Assembly (NCBI GenBank): GCA_014904845.1
Contig: MU119381.1
Location: 3,364-67,363 of the forward strand
DNA length: 64,000 bases
Direction: 5' to 3'
Source: Acephala macrosclerotiorum
Lineage: Eukaryota; Ascomycota; Leotiomycetes; Helotiales; Mollisiaceae
Shown: piece by piece, positions 25,427 to 37,013 of the stretch
Position numbering within the stretch: position 1 is the first letter of the stretch
Layout: every line of letters starts with the position of its first letter
Notes under the pieces: generated by a model
What the model saw: only the letters and a program-made list of their open reading frames with translations
Told to the model about the DNA's origin: nothing
Databases searched by the model: none
Program-made: the position numbers and the translations under genes

Positions 25427-26657
25427 CGGAATTGAAAGGTTGCTCTTTTGTCCACTGGACCCTCATGAGATATATGTGGCTCCCCATGGCCTTTGCGAGA
25501 TCTTCTTCGGATGCTCTGTACTGGAACAGATCCTGCTATCGTTGGCAGTCCGCTTACGAAGTCTCTTGGTGATAGGCTCATCATCTGGGTGATATTCTGA
25601 CTGTTTGTGAAGCTTTATTGCAGTTCGACGTCGAGTCTCCGGCTTCAGACTTCCAATAATGTGTGCTGGGATTCGAGAAGCGAATCTTTTCGATCTCTGT
25701 TTCAGTTGAGGAGACGCTGTCGACCGGATTCGCGACTCTCTTTCCACTGTACTGCCCTTATTAACGTCTTCTCTGGAACATTCAGGCATTTTGTCTTTGG
25801 GGTGTGTAGACCAGGTTCGCGGCTCGTGCGAATCCAAACAGCTTAGAGAGCGTAGATAGGCAAAACTTCCACCCATCCAGCGCTGACATCCATCTAGTGC
25901 TGTCAAACGTCCAACATCCCACCCAGCTCTTGCATCCATCCGGTGCTGTCGAACATCTAGCAGTTCGTACTTCACCAATCACCTATCGCCAGGGCCCCAA
26001 TCAGCATGCACTGATCGTACTTAGATGGCTCTTCGTAGCCAGCCTCACGTTTGCTTCCGGGGCCGACCTCGCCGTCTCTTCTGCTGTTGGCCACCCGATA
26101 CATCGACTTCACCAATACCCGCTCGGCTCATAGAGAAGTGCACCTGGATCGCCTCTGGGGTCCCATTGGGGGGGGGGGGGGGGGGCTTTAGCGATCTCTT
26201 CCTAGGAGCAGCCATCCTCCTCCCTCATCTTGAATATCGTCGCATCCTCTTCAGTTGATTTGTTCTTTTAGAATCCAAGGGAAATTTTCAGCATTTGCCA
26301 AGCTCCTCCCCCTTTCTTTGCCAAACTCCGGGCTTTACCCGTAGTCACAACTTACGAACTCATGAATCTGACAACCACGGGCAAGTCCACGTCTACCTTT
26401 CTTTCCTCCCGAGCCAAATGGCGATGGTTTATAAAGCTGACCGAAGCTGGAAGCAGATTCCTTGATTTCACTTGCTCTGCCTTGTATAGGTTAGATACTC
26501 AAAGGGATTAGCATTAGGCTAGACACCTCTTTGCTCAGCATAATCTCGCTGTTGCATGAATTTGATGCCGATTACAAGCATACTTATTTTGGAGTACGCA
26601 TCGGCTGACTTGTATTAATCTGCTAAAAGGCTGGCTAAAGTTCTCAACACAGCTCTT
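25427..26657. other. Intergenic, with imperfect short repeats and an 18-G run
   Basis: A 171-codon minus-strand ORF (25463-25978) has a basic stretch but no recognisable domain. Around 25870-25960 a phrase like CATCCATCTAGTGCTGTC recurs imperfectly two or three times. A run of 18 consecutive G lies at 26168-26185. No RNA gene was seen. Confidence 0.5.
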
Positions 26658-28210
26658 TTACCTCCAAGAAGCAACTACTGTAAGCGCGCTGCTATAGTTC
26701 CCACTCTGAAGCAGCATATTCACGCCCGCCTTTTTGTCCTAAACTAGGAACTTGATAGTCTCAGTACAATTCCCGGCGTAAGCTGCTGCAAGCGCGTTTC
26801 TATACTTTCCACCTTGAAGTACTATATTTGCATTCGCTTTTCCGTCTTGAACTAGGAACTTAACAATCTCGGTTTTTCCATAGTAAGCGGCTGCTACGAG
26901 CGCGCTGCCGTAATCCCCATTTTGAAGCGGCATATCCACAGTCGCCTTTCCGTCCTGGACTAAAAACTTAACAATTTTTAACTTGTGCATATGACTATTA
27001 GTTATTGCTGCAACGAGTGCGCTGCCGTAACACCCATTTTGAAGCAGCATATCCACATTCGCATTTCCGTCTTGGACTAGGAACTTGATAACCTCTAGAT
27101 TGTCCGTATAATAGTTGGCTGCTGCTGCTGCGAGCGCACTGCCGTAATACCCATTCTGAAGCGGCATATCTATGTTCGCATTTCCGCTTTGGACTAGGAA
27201 CTTGACAACCTCGGTTTGTCCCCCGTAAGCGGCTATTGCCAGTGCACTGCCGTACGTCCCTTTTTGAAGCGGCATATTCACATCAGCATTTCCGTCTTGG
27301 ACTAACTTGATAACTTCTAGATTGTTCGTATAACGGCTGGCTTCTGCTGCTGCGGCGAGTGCACTGCCGTACTTCCCATTTTGAAGCAGCATATCCACAT
27401 TCGCATTTCCGCTTTGGACTAGGAACTTGACAACCTCTAAATTGTCCGTATAATAGCTGGCTGCTGCTGCTGCGAGTGCGCTGCCGTAATTTCCTTGGAG
27501 TAGCATATCCACATTCGCATTTGCGTCTTGGACTAAGAACTTGACAATCTCGATTTGTCCCTCGTAAGCGGCCGTTGCGAGCACGCTGCCGTAATTCCCC
27601 TGGAGTGGCATATCTATATTCGCATTTCCGCTTTGGACTAGGAACTTAATAACCTCTAGATTGTGCGTATAATGGCCGGCTGCTGCTGCTGCGAGTGCGC
27701 TGCCATAATTTCCTTGAAGTAGCATATCCAAATTCGCATTTGCGTCTTGGACTAAGAACTTGATAACCTCGAATTGTCCCCTATAAGCGGCTGCTGCGAG
27801 TGCGCTACCGTATTTCCCATTTTTAAGTAGCATATTCACATTCGCATTTGCGTTTTGGACTAAGAACTTAATAACCTCGATTTGACCCCCGTGGGTGGCT
27901 GCTGCAAGTGCACTACCGTAATCCCCATTCTGAAGTGGCATATCCACAATCGCATTTGCGTTTTGGACTAGGAACTTGACAATCTCGATTTGTCCCTCGT
28001 GAGCGGCTGCTGCGAGCACACTGCCGTAATTCCCCCGGAGCGGCACATCTACCTTCCCGTCCTGGACTAGGAACTTGCCGCAGTCCATATTTTGTAGTGC
28101 CATATTTACGTCCGCCTTTAGGTCCTGGACTAGGAACTTGACAGTCTCGATCCATCCCTTGATGGCAGCTACTTTGAGCGCGCTGCCGTAATCGTCACTC
28201 TGAAGCGGCA
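26658..28210 (-). repeat. Tandem array of near-identical ankyrin-repeat coding units, about 108-120 bp each
   Basis: On the minus strand the coding phrase for YGSALAAAA, a variable segment, then KFLVQDGNANVDMLLQNG recurs about fourteen times. Plain units are about 36 codons; units with an YYTDNLEV-type insertion are a little longer. Many units match closely at DNA level, which suggests recent unequal exchange or concerted change. One unit has lost a Phe codon (VIKLVQDG). A last partial unit lies beyond the annotated stop, from 26738 to 26658. Confidence 0.85.
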
Positions 28211-31200
28211 TGTTCGCTAACAGCTTTATTACAGTCTCGTGACCGTTTTCAACCGCTAATGCAAAAGCCGTCCTGCCTCGATGATCCCGTGCCATGGTAT
28301 CCACACCCTGTTTCAGAAGTAACTCCATAACCTCATGGCGGCCCCTCTTAGCGGCCGTCAAAAACGGCGTTCTCCCCTTCGTATCAGGCTCATCAGGTCG
28401 TATGTGTGGCCATTCGAGGAGAGCTTGGAAGGTTTCTGCCTCATAGTCAATAGCCCAGAAGATTGGCGTTCGTTGTCGATCGTCAGTCCTATGTATGAGC
28501 GCCTGGTTGACCTCGCATAGGTCCTCTATTAGTTCGGGACAATTCTTCTTGATAGCCCATTCAAGAATTCGCAAAATGTCTTCTGGATTTTCTTTGCTGA
28601 GTTTGACTTCGTCGACTATGGTCAACCCGCGTGGCCTCACTGGTTGGTTGATCAAGTCATCCAGAAACTTGCCAGATAAGATTCGAGGATTTTGTCTGGT
28701 CTGACTGCCGGTTTTCCTTTCCTTAAAATATTTCCAAACATCTTCGTAGTGGCCTAGGATTTGCTCTGCTTGCTGTGATAGTTGTGGCATAGCGCACGTC
28801 TCTTTCATTTTCGCAAATCCGCGCCGCCCGAAATCTTGTTCTGACTGTTTCTGGGAACGGACTGCCGCTCGATAGAGCTGGCCCAGGCCCCTTATCACTC
28901 TTTCTTGAAAGTGAAGAGGGCCTAAAGGCAACAGGTTCTTGAGGAGGTCCTCTCCTACTTGGAATTTCTTGCCCCTTCTAAGAGATCTAGCATGAGACAG
29001 TAAATCCTCCATAACGTCGTCGAGATGAGGTAACCTCGATCTTTGGAGAAGAGGCGAAATAACACTCATCAATGCATCTTCCTGGGATCCAATGACAGCT
29101 GCAACCAGTTTATTGGCAATAGTCTGAACATGAGTATTTGTCAGTCCCAGAAAAGGCTGATCTGCAGAAGTCCCGAGAGCGTTCGTGGCAGCCATCTGAG
29201 TATGACGGGGCACGGCTTCTGTCAATGGCTCCATAATTTCTGCAATCCTGCTGATGAAAATAGTGAAGATATCCTGTGCGATCATTTGCAGTTGTGAACT
29301 CTTTGTTTCGATGGCGAGAAGGACTCCGCTCCCAGGCTCATTTCCGTCTGCCTCTAGACGGGGTAATGCCGTCATTGGGAGGGAAAGAGCGGTTTGATAC
29401 GTAAACTGAACCGGAGTCTCATTACTTAGTGTTTGTGTAACCCAGAGATGCAGAGCTGATTTGAAATCCAACTTCTTGTCTGCCTCCACAAGCATGACCT
29501 TCTGTGTCCAGAGGTGTCTCTGGCCATCTAATTGCTTTAGAGACCACCACCACAGCCCCAGGGTTGCTTCAAGCTGGTGTTTACTTATTCTCCATCCATT
29601 GTTGTCGCGGTACATAAAGAAATGGATGGGAAGTTTCGGGGATTCGGAGTCTTTGGATGGCTCGGAGAGCTGGCACGTGGTGGACCAGGCGAGAGCTCTC
29701 ACGTCTTTCCAGTTTCCGGAGAGCTCCATATTGCCCGAAAAGATATATTCTGCCGACTCTTGTAACGCCTTCTGGAGTTGCGCGGCCATAGTTCGGACCT
29801 CGGTATCCCATCCTTGCTCAAGAGGTGTGACGGGGTCGCCTGTCAAATACGCAAGTCGGGATCTGAAATGCAGAATTCTCGCAGCTTTGTTTGGTTCATC
29901 GCCCTCTATCTCGTTGGAACGCATCCAGATCACTGCGGCCTTTGCGCAGTTAACCTTGATATCAGATTCACTTTTCGAGTCCGGGGAAGGACGGAATCCC
30001 ACAATCTGGGATCCAGTTTCGCATTTCACGTCAAACCCTTCCCATTCATAGCTTTTTTCGCTTGGTCGTTTCTCATCCGGCTCTCTAAGAGAGGGATAGT
30101 CGTTGATACACCAAAAGGATTTTCGAGTACCTTTTCTGTAATCAGTCGACGCCATAGCGAAGCTTTCCATAGCTGGCTGTACTTACCGAGCTCGCTCATA
30201 AGAGATTGGCTAGCTTCATGACGAGACGACTCGATGCTGAGGGCCTGCCAATCCAGCTCGTGCCCCTCAATATCCCTCTGCAGATCTTTCAATTCGTTTT
30301 CCTCCAACCGAAGACGGCTGCTTCGAAGGAGGGCCCGGATGACTGCCATGCATAAAGTTGATGCCAGCTGATACAAGGCAATTGATCCGTGTAGCCCGCG
30401 TAGACCGACAAACTGACAGACGAATCCGAGAAGACAGGATAGGATGGCAGTCCAAAGGATGATTAAGGGGTGTTTGACAGCGTCACGATCCTTTCTGGAC
30501 GGTTCAGTATCCACTCTCCAGGACGTGATGTATTTCTGCTTTTCCTCTGAATGAGCAAAAGCGTTAAACAACTGACCGCCAACCCACTGGCTTGGCTGCA
30601 GCCAAAATATCACTGTCTTCGGTGTTGGAGGACCATCGCCAGCCATTTCTTTAAACTTGCGTTCGCATGACCTTCTTTCAATCAACATAGCGCACAGGAT
30701 CATGCCAACGACGACCAGCGCCGTTCCAGAAACAGCAAGACAGAAAGACCATAACTGCGGCCGGTCGCCGTCATCGTACAGTACCTGTTTGTAGAAAGTC
30801 GCCCATGTCGCGTATACGAAAAAGCTCAGCTGTAGTGACACTCCGAATACCGCGGTAACCCAAAGGATTTCCTTTGGCACGCTCTGGATTCCGATATTCA
30901 AAGACAGATTGGGGTACGGCGCGAACCTTTGGTCTAGCCGCCGTTCTGAGTCATTCGCCAGTTTATCTCCCTGATGCGCTGTGTCTTCTTCCCAGTGAGG
31001 ATGTTCTTTGGAATCAAACCAGCCCATTGGGCGGTCAATACCACACGAAGGTGATTGCGATGCTTCGTCTTCCATTAGCGCTGAGAACTTCGGATAGAAT
31101 TCTCCTTTCTCTGTGTACAGGAATTCGAGGATTTTCGGGTGGCCGAAAACACGACAGATTCCTCCGCTCGACCATAGTTCACCAAGGTCTTCACTAGTGG

Positions 31201-31537
31201 ATGAGCATAGCTCGGCCTCGGCCACGCCATGTGGTTCCTGTGCCCTTCCAATGAACGACCTCAATGAGGCGTTTCCGTACACTCGGATCACCGAAACGAC
31301 CGCGGTTAGGATACCGAGTGGAGCAACTCCAAAGATGACACTATCTAGAAAGCTTGTCGACTCGCTCAAAAACTGCTTGGTGACCTGCTCGCCGAAGAGG
31401 GCAATGATCGGAGCAAGGTTCGTCGCAAAATTATTGGTGAAGGCATTCCACTGTGCGGCGCTCGAGTCGGCTGCGACCAATGTCGCCAAGAAGAGAAAGG
31501 TAAAGACCTGAGGGATCATGATGGCGTCTAGGACCAA
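26739..31537 (-). CDS. Membrane-anchored ankyrin-repeat protein, two exons, about 1580 aa
   Basis: Exon 1 (31537-30187) starts with a signal-like IPQVFTFLFLATLVAADSS; Met at 31519 may be the true start. Hydrophobic segments follow at FLDSVIFGVAPLGILTAVVS, ILWVTAVFGVSLQLSFFVYA, FCLAVSGTALVVVGMILCAM and LIILWTAILSCLLGFVCQFV, plus ALYQLASTLCMAVI. Exon 2 encodes a long middle region without a NACHT or Walker motif, then ankyrin repeats of high internal identity. A GTAAGT donor at 30186 and an AAAAG acceptor at 30131 join the two frames exactly; an ACAG five bases earlier would instead lead to a stop, so the acceptor choice is inferred. The stop is TAG at 26739-26741, where paralogous units have CAG, and repeat sequence continues beyond it. 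The family is common in filamentous ascomycetes. Function is unknown; a receptor-like role is only a guess. Confidence 0.75.
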
Positions 31538-33317
31538 ATCGCAGACGAATGTTTCGAGGTGAATAGCCAGGTGCTATAAAATCTCAAAGTTGCTAGCTTA
31601 GTTTCTCGAAGATTACGAAGACTTAAAGTGCTAGAATCTGAAGATACAGGGTGGTCGATCAAGTTGGGCAGAAAACTCTTTGAGGGAAAAGAAAGCGGGG
31701 TTGCGCTCAACTTCAGGCAAACTGTGGCTGCAGCTGACGGTATCGTCACCCAACCTTTGCTGCCCAATCATTCAACGTTGCCGTATGCAAACAGCATCGA
31801 CAATCCGATAAGCCGGTGGAACGACTTTTACGAAGGTGGGCGGCATTAAAATCCGACCATTTTCCAGATTTTCGCATAGCAACAATAATTCAGCACACAC
31901 TATAACTCTTCAAAAAGTCGCTATAATTTTAGAGGTGAAGCCAGACTAGTCAATATGACAGTACCACCATTTAGTGCATGCTTCTTGTCACAATGCTCGC
32001 AACGCTACTCCTCCTTCTTAGTCTTCGAATTGAGGTATTTGGTCTCTGAATCCTGATCGGGCATATGCTCGAATACGTAACAACTGCGCTTGCGATTGAT
32101 CTTTGCTGTGGAACTAGACGACGAAAGGGGTATTTCCATGTTAGGGAGGTAGGATAAATAAATGATTGAGGTGTTGATTTGGGCGATGAGGACCTTTCAG
32201 GAGTAAATGGTAACGTAGAAGAGCTCTCTTCGTGGAATCGAGCACTTGTAAGCCCTGAGAGACCAGAGGAGGATGTTGGAGTGACATAGTAGTGGGTAGT
32301 TTAGTAGTCTTTTCAAGTGTTGTTCTTGATGGTGTTTTTGATAGACCCTTGAGATGATTCAGATAAAGAAAGAAGATAGATCGGAGAGGGAACCACTTAT
32401 ATATATAAGAATTCTGTAAGGATGCGTTTTGTTTTGGTGAGCTGGAGTTCATGTGTGCTAAACCAAGTTGAAAAAGCTGGCAAGAACGCGATATTTTGCA
32501 CCTTTTCCAGAGCTTCGTGTTCAAGGAAAATACAGATATTAAGAAGAACAAGTTAATATCTTAAAGAGTTATTTTAGTTCCTTTTTAACGCGACTACTCT
32601 GGTGATAATTGGTTGTGATTATTAGCAAATACCCACAACTCCGTCTAAAATATACACACCCTAACCCTCTGAGCACTTGCACGCTCCGTCCCGTCGCTCT
32701 TTCCAGACCATTCGGGGGGTGCCCCCCCCCCTTAGCCCCCACGTGCTCCTTACTGTGCATGTCAGTCATCCGACCCACAAGGGGCCAGCTGACTTTGGCC
32801 CTTGGCCTTCGATACCTATAAGTATAATTAACAATTCGAAGGCCAAAGTCACATGAACCTGTTTTCTCTGAAGACATGCGAATTGATTTTCCCCCGACCC
32901 GAGCACACCTACGCTAGCTCTCGCTGCGGAAATGAATCATGTCAGTGGTCCAAAACACAACTTCACGAGTCGAGGAGAAAAGTGTATGTAAAGGATTGCA
33001 AGGTTCAGGCAAGTGCTCGACTCCAGTGACAGCCTAGAAGCTAGCTTTTCCGCTCACAGGACAAAATCATAAGATACTTAAGTATCCCAATGGCTTTTCT
33101 GCACTAACCATGCCCAATCCAAACCCCCAAGGCGGAGCCATGCTCAGTTATCGAAAGCAAATCCCCAAAGGTTCGGGTAGCCATAAAAACCTGTGCCGAA
33201 ATATCAAGCAAATTGCTCGCTGATGTAGGCGTTTGAGTTCTGATTAAATTAGCTCTAAAACTAATTTAATAATAGAAATTGGAGACAGAAGTTTGTAGTG
33301 CTTTCCAGCACTCTTAG
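31538..33317. other. Intergenic, with a short inverted repeat
   Basis: About 1.8 kb upstream of the ankyrin gene and downstream of a BTB gene. ORFs here have no recognisable domain. An inverted repeat pairs TGACTTTGG plus GGCCTTCGA (32790-32812, with a 5-nt insertion) with TCGAAGGCCAAAGTCA (32836-32851). A C10 run sits at 32722-32731. Neither could be assigned to an element. Confidence 0.5.
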
Positions 33318-34211
33318 TCAATAATCCTCTTCAGGCACATCAACATAACATAACGTCTCAATGTCATCCAGAGCTTGAGAGAACCTGATATGATCGGACT
33401 CAGCAACGTAAGTTAAAACGTCAAGGAGCATCTCCCGCGGATAGTTGTCTTTGATTCTCCAGATTGTAGTTCTTGGAAGGTAGGCGACGGTGAGGAGAAC
33501 GAGGACTTGGACTAACCCACGGTTCCCGCGAGGTAGAAGATTATCGTACGCGTACTTGAAGATGGTGCCTGAAGGAGCCATGCAATGCTTCACGGCAATC
33601 TCCCTCATGCGGTCAACCAGTTTGTTCTGGAGACGAGGAATGTGCAACGTGTCTGCGAGAACCCAAAGCTCGGCTAGGCTAGCATCCTCATCTTCCTTTT
33701 GCTTCTTAGTGACCGCGTTTGGGTCCACTTCTAGGTTGGCATTCGGATCGGCATTCAGTTGTTTGGGGCGGATGTTTTGGAAGTAGAACCACGTCACTAA
33801 TAGGCAAACAGCGCGAGCCGTGGTCCCAGTAAGGCGGTACTCGTCGGTTTGACCTGCAGCAAAGTCGTTGCTCAAGGCAGCACGGAGAACGGGAGAATAC
33901 ATGCATACGTGCTCCTTGTGGACGGTGAACTTCTGGATCTCATTGAAATTGGGATCGGTAACTAGAAAATCTACCAGAACACTGGGAGAGCTATACAAAG
34001 TTAGCGGGAATCTTGCGTATGAGAACAGGGCATGCGCGACTGACGTGAACTTAAGGTATTTGCTGCTAGCATGTTTTTCAAGGACTTTAGGGTTGCCTCT
34101 CGGCCTTCGCTGGTAGGTTTTGGTATCATCGTTTGCGGCGGCGAGCGCGATGGTGATTCCTGGATTTGACGGCATGCTGAATTGTATTGCAGCTGGTAAA
34201 TGGGTCAACAA
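33318..34211 (-). CDS. BTB/POZ domain protein, two exons, 267 or 279 aa
   Basis: Exon 1 ends YLKFT at 34045. The 54-nt intron (34044-33991) has a GTCAGT donor, a GCTAAC branch site and a TATAG acceptor. Because 54 is a multiple of three and lacks a stop, the unspliced frame is also open, but the phase-2 position matches every paralog, so splicing is favoured. Exon 2 reads TSPSVLVDFLVT, FTVHKEHVCMYSPVLRAAL, AVCLLVTWFYFQNI, LAELWVLADTLHIPRLQNKLV, and ends DIETLCYVDVPEEDY. The start may be 34211 or 34175 (MPSNPGITIA). With the gene at 34941 it shares the KFT exon end and the YVxVPE C-terminus, so these two are sister copies. No lesion is visible. Confidence 0.85.
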   Translation of the reverse strand: MLTHLPAAIQFSMPSNPGITIALAAANDDTKTYQRRPRGNPKVLEKHASSKYLKFTSVAHALFSYARFPLTLYSSPSVLVDFLVTDPNFNEIQKFTVHKEHVCMYSPVLRAALSNDFAAGQTDEYRLTGTTARAVCLLVTWFYFQNIRPKQLNADPNANLEVDPNAVTKKQKEDEDASLAELWVLADTLHIPRLQNKLVDRMREIAVKHCMAPSGTIFKYAYDNLLPRGNRGLVQVLVLLTVAYLPRTTIWRIKDNYPREMLLDVLTYVAESDHIRFSQALDDIETLCYVDVPEEDY

Positions 34212-34940
34212 TTCAGGGATTTGATGGCGTTGAGTGTATGAGAGAAGAACGAAGTGGAGGTTGCGGAGGAGAGTAGGTTAAGTATAGGATGTCATTATGG
34301 CCGATATTCAAAGTTAAAAGGGCACAAGTAGTCAATAGGAAAATGTTGAGAGAATCTTTGAGACTGCTTAAGGTCTTAAAAAAAAATTACTACTGCCATC
34401 AAACTTCTCTACTTCAATGAATGAAACGCCTCTTGCATCCTCTTCTTTAATGTAATAAGTTTCAGATCTTTGAATAATAATATCAGTGAACAATGAGTCA
34501 TTGTCACGATCATAATATCAAACGAAAGCTACAATCGTTTGAGTGACGCCTGAGGGGGGGCAGCAATTTCCATTTACAATCATGGTACATTGATCCCTCA
34601 TTATCATGGCGTAGATCATGTATGTAACTGGTGCTTGTCACCAATCGATGTAACAAGTCATGGCAGAGGCACTTATAAGTGATTTCTGAGCCCTAGATAA
34701 GTCCTGGACCAAAAAAAAAAAAAACAAGCTGGACCGCAACCTTTGCTCTCGCGAAACCGAGAAAATCATAATAAATTTGTACTTAATCTATGTCTCCAAA
34801 GAGATTATGTATCTTGTCTGCTATCCCAAAGCAATGACGAAGAAATGTCCCAACCCAGAAAGCATTTTGCCGTACTCATCAAAAAGAGCAACCTCGGTAA
34901 GCACCACTAAAGTATCCACTGAAGTGGTATTTCTTGTGCC
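34212..34940. other. Intergenic, nothing recognised
   Basis: About 730 bases between two tandem BTB genes. It includes an A-rich tract near 34710-34725. It probably carries the promoter of the gene at 33318-34211. Confidence 0.5.
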
Positions 34941-35925
34941 TTAAATTGCCTCCGGAACCTCAACGTAGGCTTCCTTTACGTACTCTGCCAACAAGTCAGT
35001 GCGAACAATGTCCCCTTCAATCTCGGCCATTCGCTGTAAGATATCGATCAACATGGCATGTGGAAACTCTGCAGCGTGGAGAAGATATGGATATTCCTCC
35101 GAATAAGCGACCGAAAGGAGCACGACGGCCTTTCGGGGTGGGCTATCAACTCCTGTCTTCTCGCTGTAGATGTATTTGAAGACGCATGCAGCCGGAGGCT
35201 TGTCCATCACATGAGCAATTTGTTCCATATAGCTGACAACCTGATTTTGTAGTTGAGGCATCATAAGCTCGTCTGCTAGTACCCAGAGCTCGGCCAAACT
35301 TGAATCTTCCTCCCTTACTTGGGCTTTAAGAAGGAACTCATTGGGTTTCTTATTGACCTGGACAAGTTCCAGCTGTTGGCTGTAGATCCATTCTACTAAG
35401 AAGCGGACCGCTCGGACGGTGGTAGTTCTGAAAGTGTATGTTTGGCTCAGACCTTCAGCAAAAATACTGTTGAGCGCTGTGTGCAAGACTGGTGAGTAGA
35501 AGCACGCATGGTTTTTGTGTACCATGATTCTCTCGACGATGACATCGTTCTCGTCGGCCACAGCGAAGGTTACCATAGTCGTCCCTCTGCTGGGAGGTGT
35601 CAGTTGTTGTTCCATGCTGATACATCAATTTAAATCTCTAGGTCTCGCTACATAGATAAGGCTCCGTCACAGACCTGGCTGGGCTAGAATACGTCCTCTT
35701 ATGCAGCGACATAGCATCTACCAATGATTGTATAGTGCTTGCTAAGAGAATGCTGGGCTCGAGGAAGCCTAGGCAAGGCAGGGAGATTGAGAACGCCGAC
35801 TGAAAACTAGTAGAAGATATTACTTACGTGAACTTAGGCCTTATCGCATTGTTGTGAGGAGCGCGACCTTGCAACATCCCCGTGGAGGAGGATAATCCTC
35901 CCATTGAGACGTCGTTACTTGCCAT
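34941..35925 (-). CDS. BTB/POZ domain protein, two exons, about 248 aa
   Basis: Exon 1 (35925-35828) encodes MASNDVSMGGLSSS and ends RPKFT with a GTAAGT donor. The 238-nt intron ends at CCCAG (35590) or at CAG three bases later; both keep phase 2. Exon 2 reads TTMVTFAVADEND, MVHKNHACFYSPVLHTALN, AVRFLVEWIYSQQLEL, LAELWVLADELMMPQLQNQVV, and ends EAYVEVPEAI. An ATG at 35615 could give a shorter form, but the exon 1 found upstream agrees with all paralogs. The sequence shows no lesion. Like its relatives it has a single BTB domain and no fused effector domain. Confidence 0.85.
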
Positions 35926-37013
35926 CGCGAGGTAAGATACAGCAAGGAAGTGATGGTACTGTATGACTTTCGAAAGTTCGCAATTGCGCTTTTGCCGAGA
36001 GGGTCTTTATGTTAGAGGCTTTCGGCAACTAGAGGTAGCAAAGACCTAGATTTGGAGAGCAGAACGCCGGAGGCTAGAGCGCAACGAAAGAGGTGATAGA
36101 AGGTTCTGCGCTATGATATTGGAAAGGAAAGTGCGGCGTGATGTTGTTAGGAGGGGAAGGATGCGCCTGCAGATGAGGGACTAAATAGAGAAACGGCCTT
36201 CAGTGAATCAGAAAACCAAACTAGGACTATAAAGGCAATATTTAGGATTGAGATAGGACGAAAAGAGTCGAATGAGACCGATGAAAACATTTAGAGCAGG
36301 CCAGTATCTCCTGCCTTTCTACGGGCTGAGCTGAGCTAAGATGCTACATCGAGCAGAGTGTCGTAAACTTGGAAACCGCTATTCTCGTTCAATTGAGACA
36401 GAATGGGACATCAGGGGGCTATCAAAGCTCAGGCAAGGATGAGAGATTGACAGCGCTACGCAGGTGTTGCTGGTTAACTTCACCTGAATATACATACATA
36501 TAACTGCCAGCACTTGCCGTGGCATGGGTTCATATTCGTGGTCTGAAGGAGAACTTATCACTGCCTTGGGCAAGGCAACGGCTTCTCAAAGTTGTGGACA
36601 GAGAAAAGGGGGTTATAGAAAATGAATGTATCACGTGGTAGATCTTACACTTCACCGACTAAGGACGTGAGTATGTGCAAGTAATTCGCAAGCCTAAGCA
36701 GAGATAGGACTCAACCGTAACGCCAAGCAAGAATATGGGCATCCGCCGGCGACAAAGGAAGGCAATGCAGAAATCACGAAATCCAATAACTTTTCTCCGT
36801 CCATCCTGGTATCCATCCGTCTATACCAATCCAGTTTTCGAAAGTAGACCTGCTGCACACACCGCTACTTGCCTCTAAAGCAAGGGCAAAAGTCTACAAG
36901 ATCGAAAAGAATTCATGCCGTTGTCCCAACCCCGTCCTGTCCGCACCGCCATCATTTGCCGAGCTCTCCGATCCAAGCAAGAAGATGATCTTTGGCCCAC
37001 CAGCTCTTCTGCT
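35926..37013. other. Intergenic, nothing recognised
   Basis: About 1.1 kb between tandem BTB genes, presumably including the promoter of the 34941 gene. Small ORFs have no family features. Confidence 0.5.

Noticed and set aside
26168..26185. Run of 18 G as a functional G-quadruplex
   Set aside because: A single homopolymer run is prone to sequencing error and nothing nearby supports a role.
26658..28210. CRISPR-like regular repeats
   Set aside because: The periodicity of about 108-120 bp is coding ankyrin sequence in one frame, and the organism is a fungus.
26739..31537. NLR (NACHT or NB-ARC) receptor
   Set aside because: No Walker A or other nucleotide-binding motif was seen in the middle region; only membrane segments and ankyrin repeats are supported.
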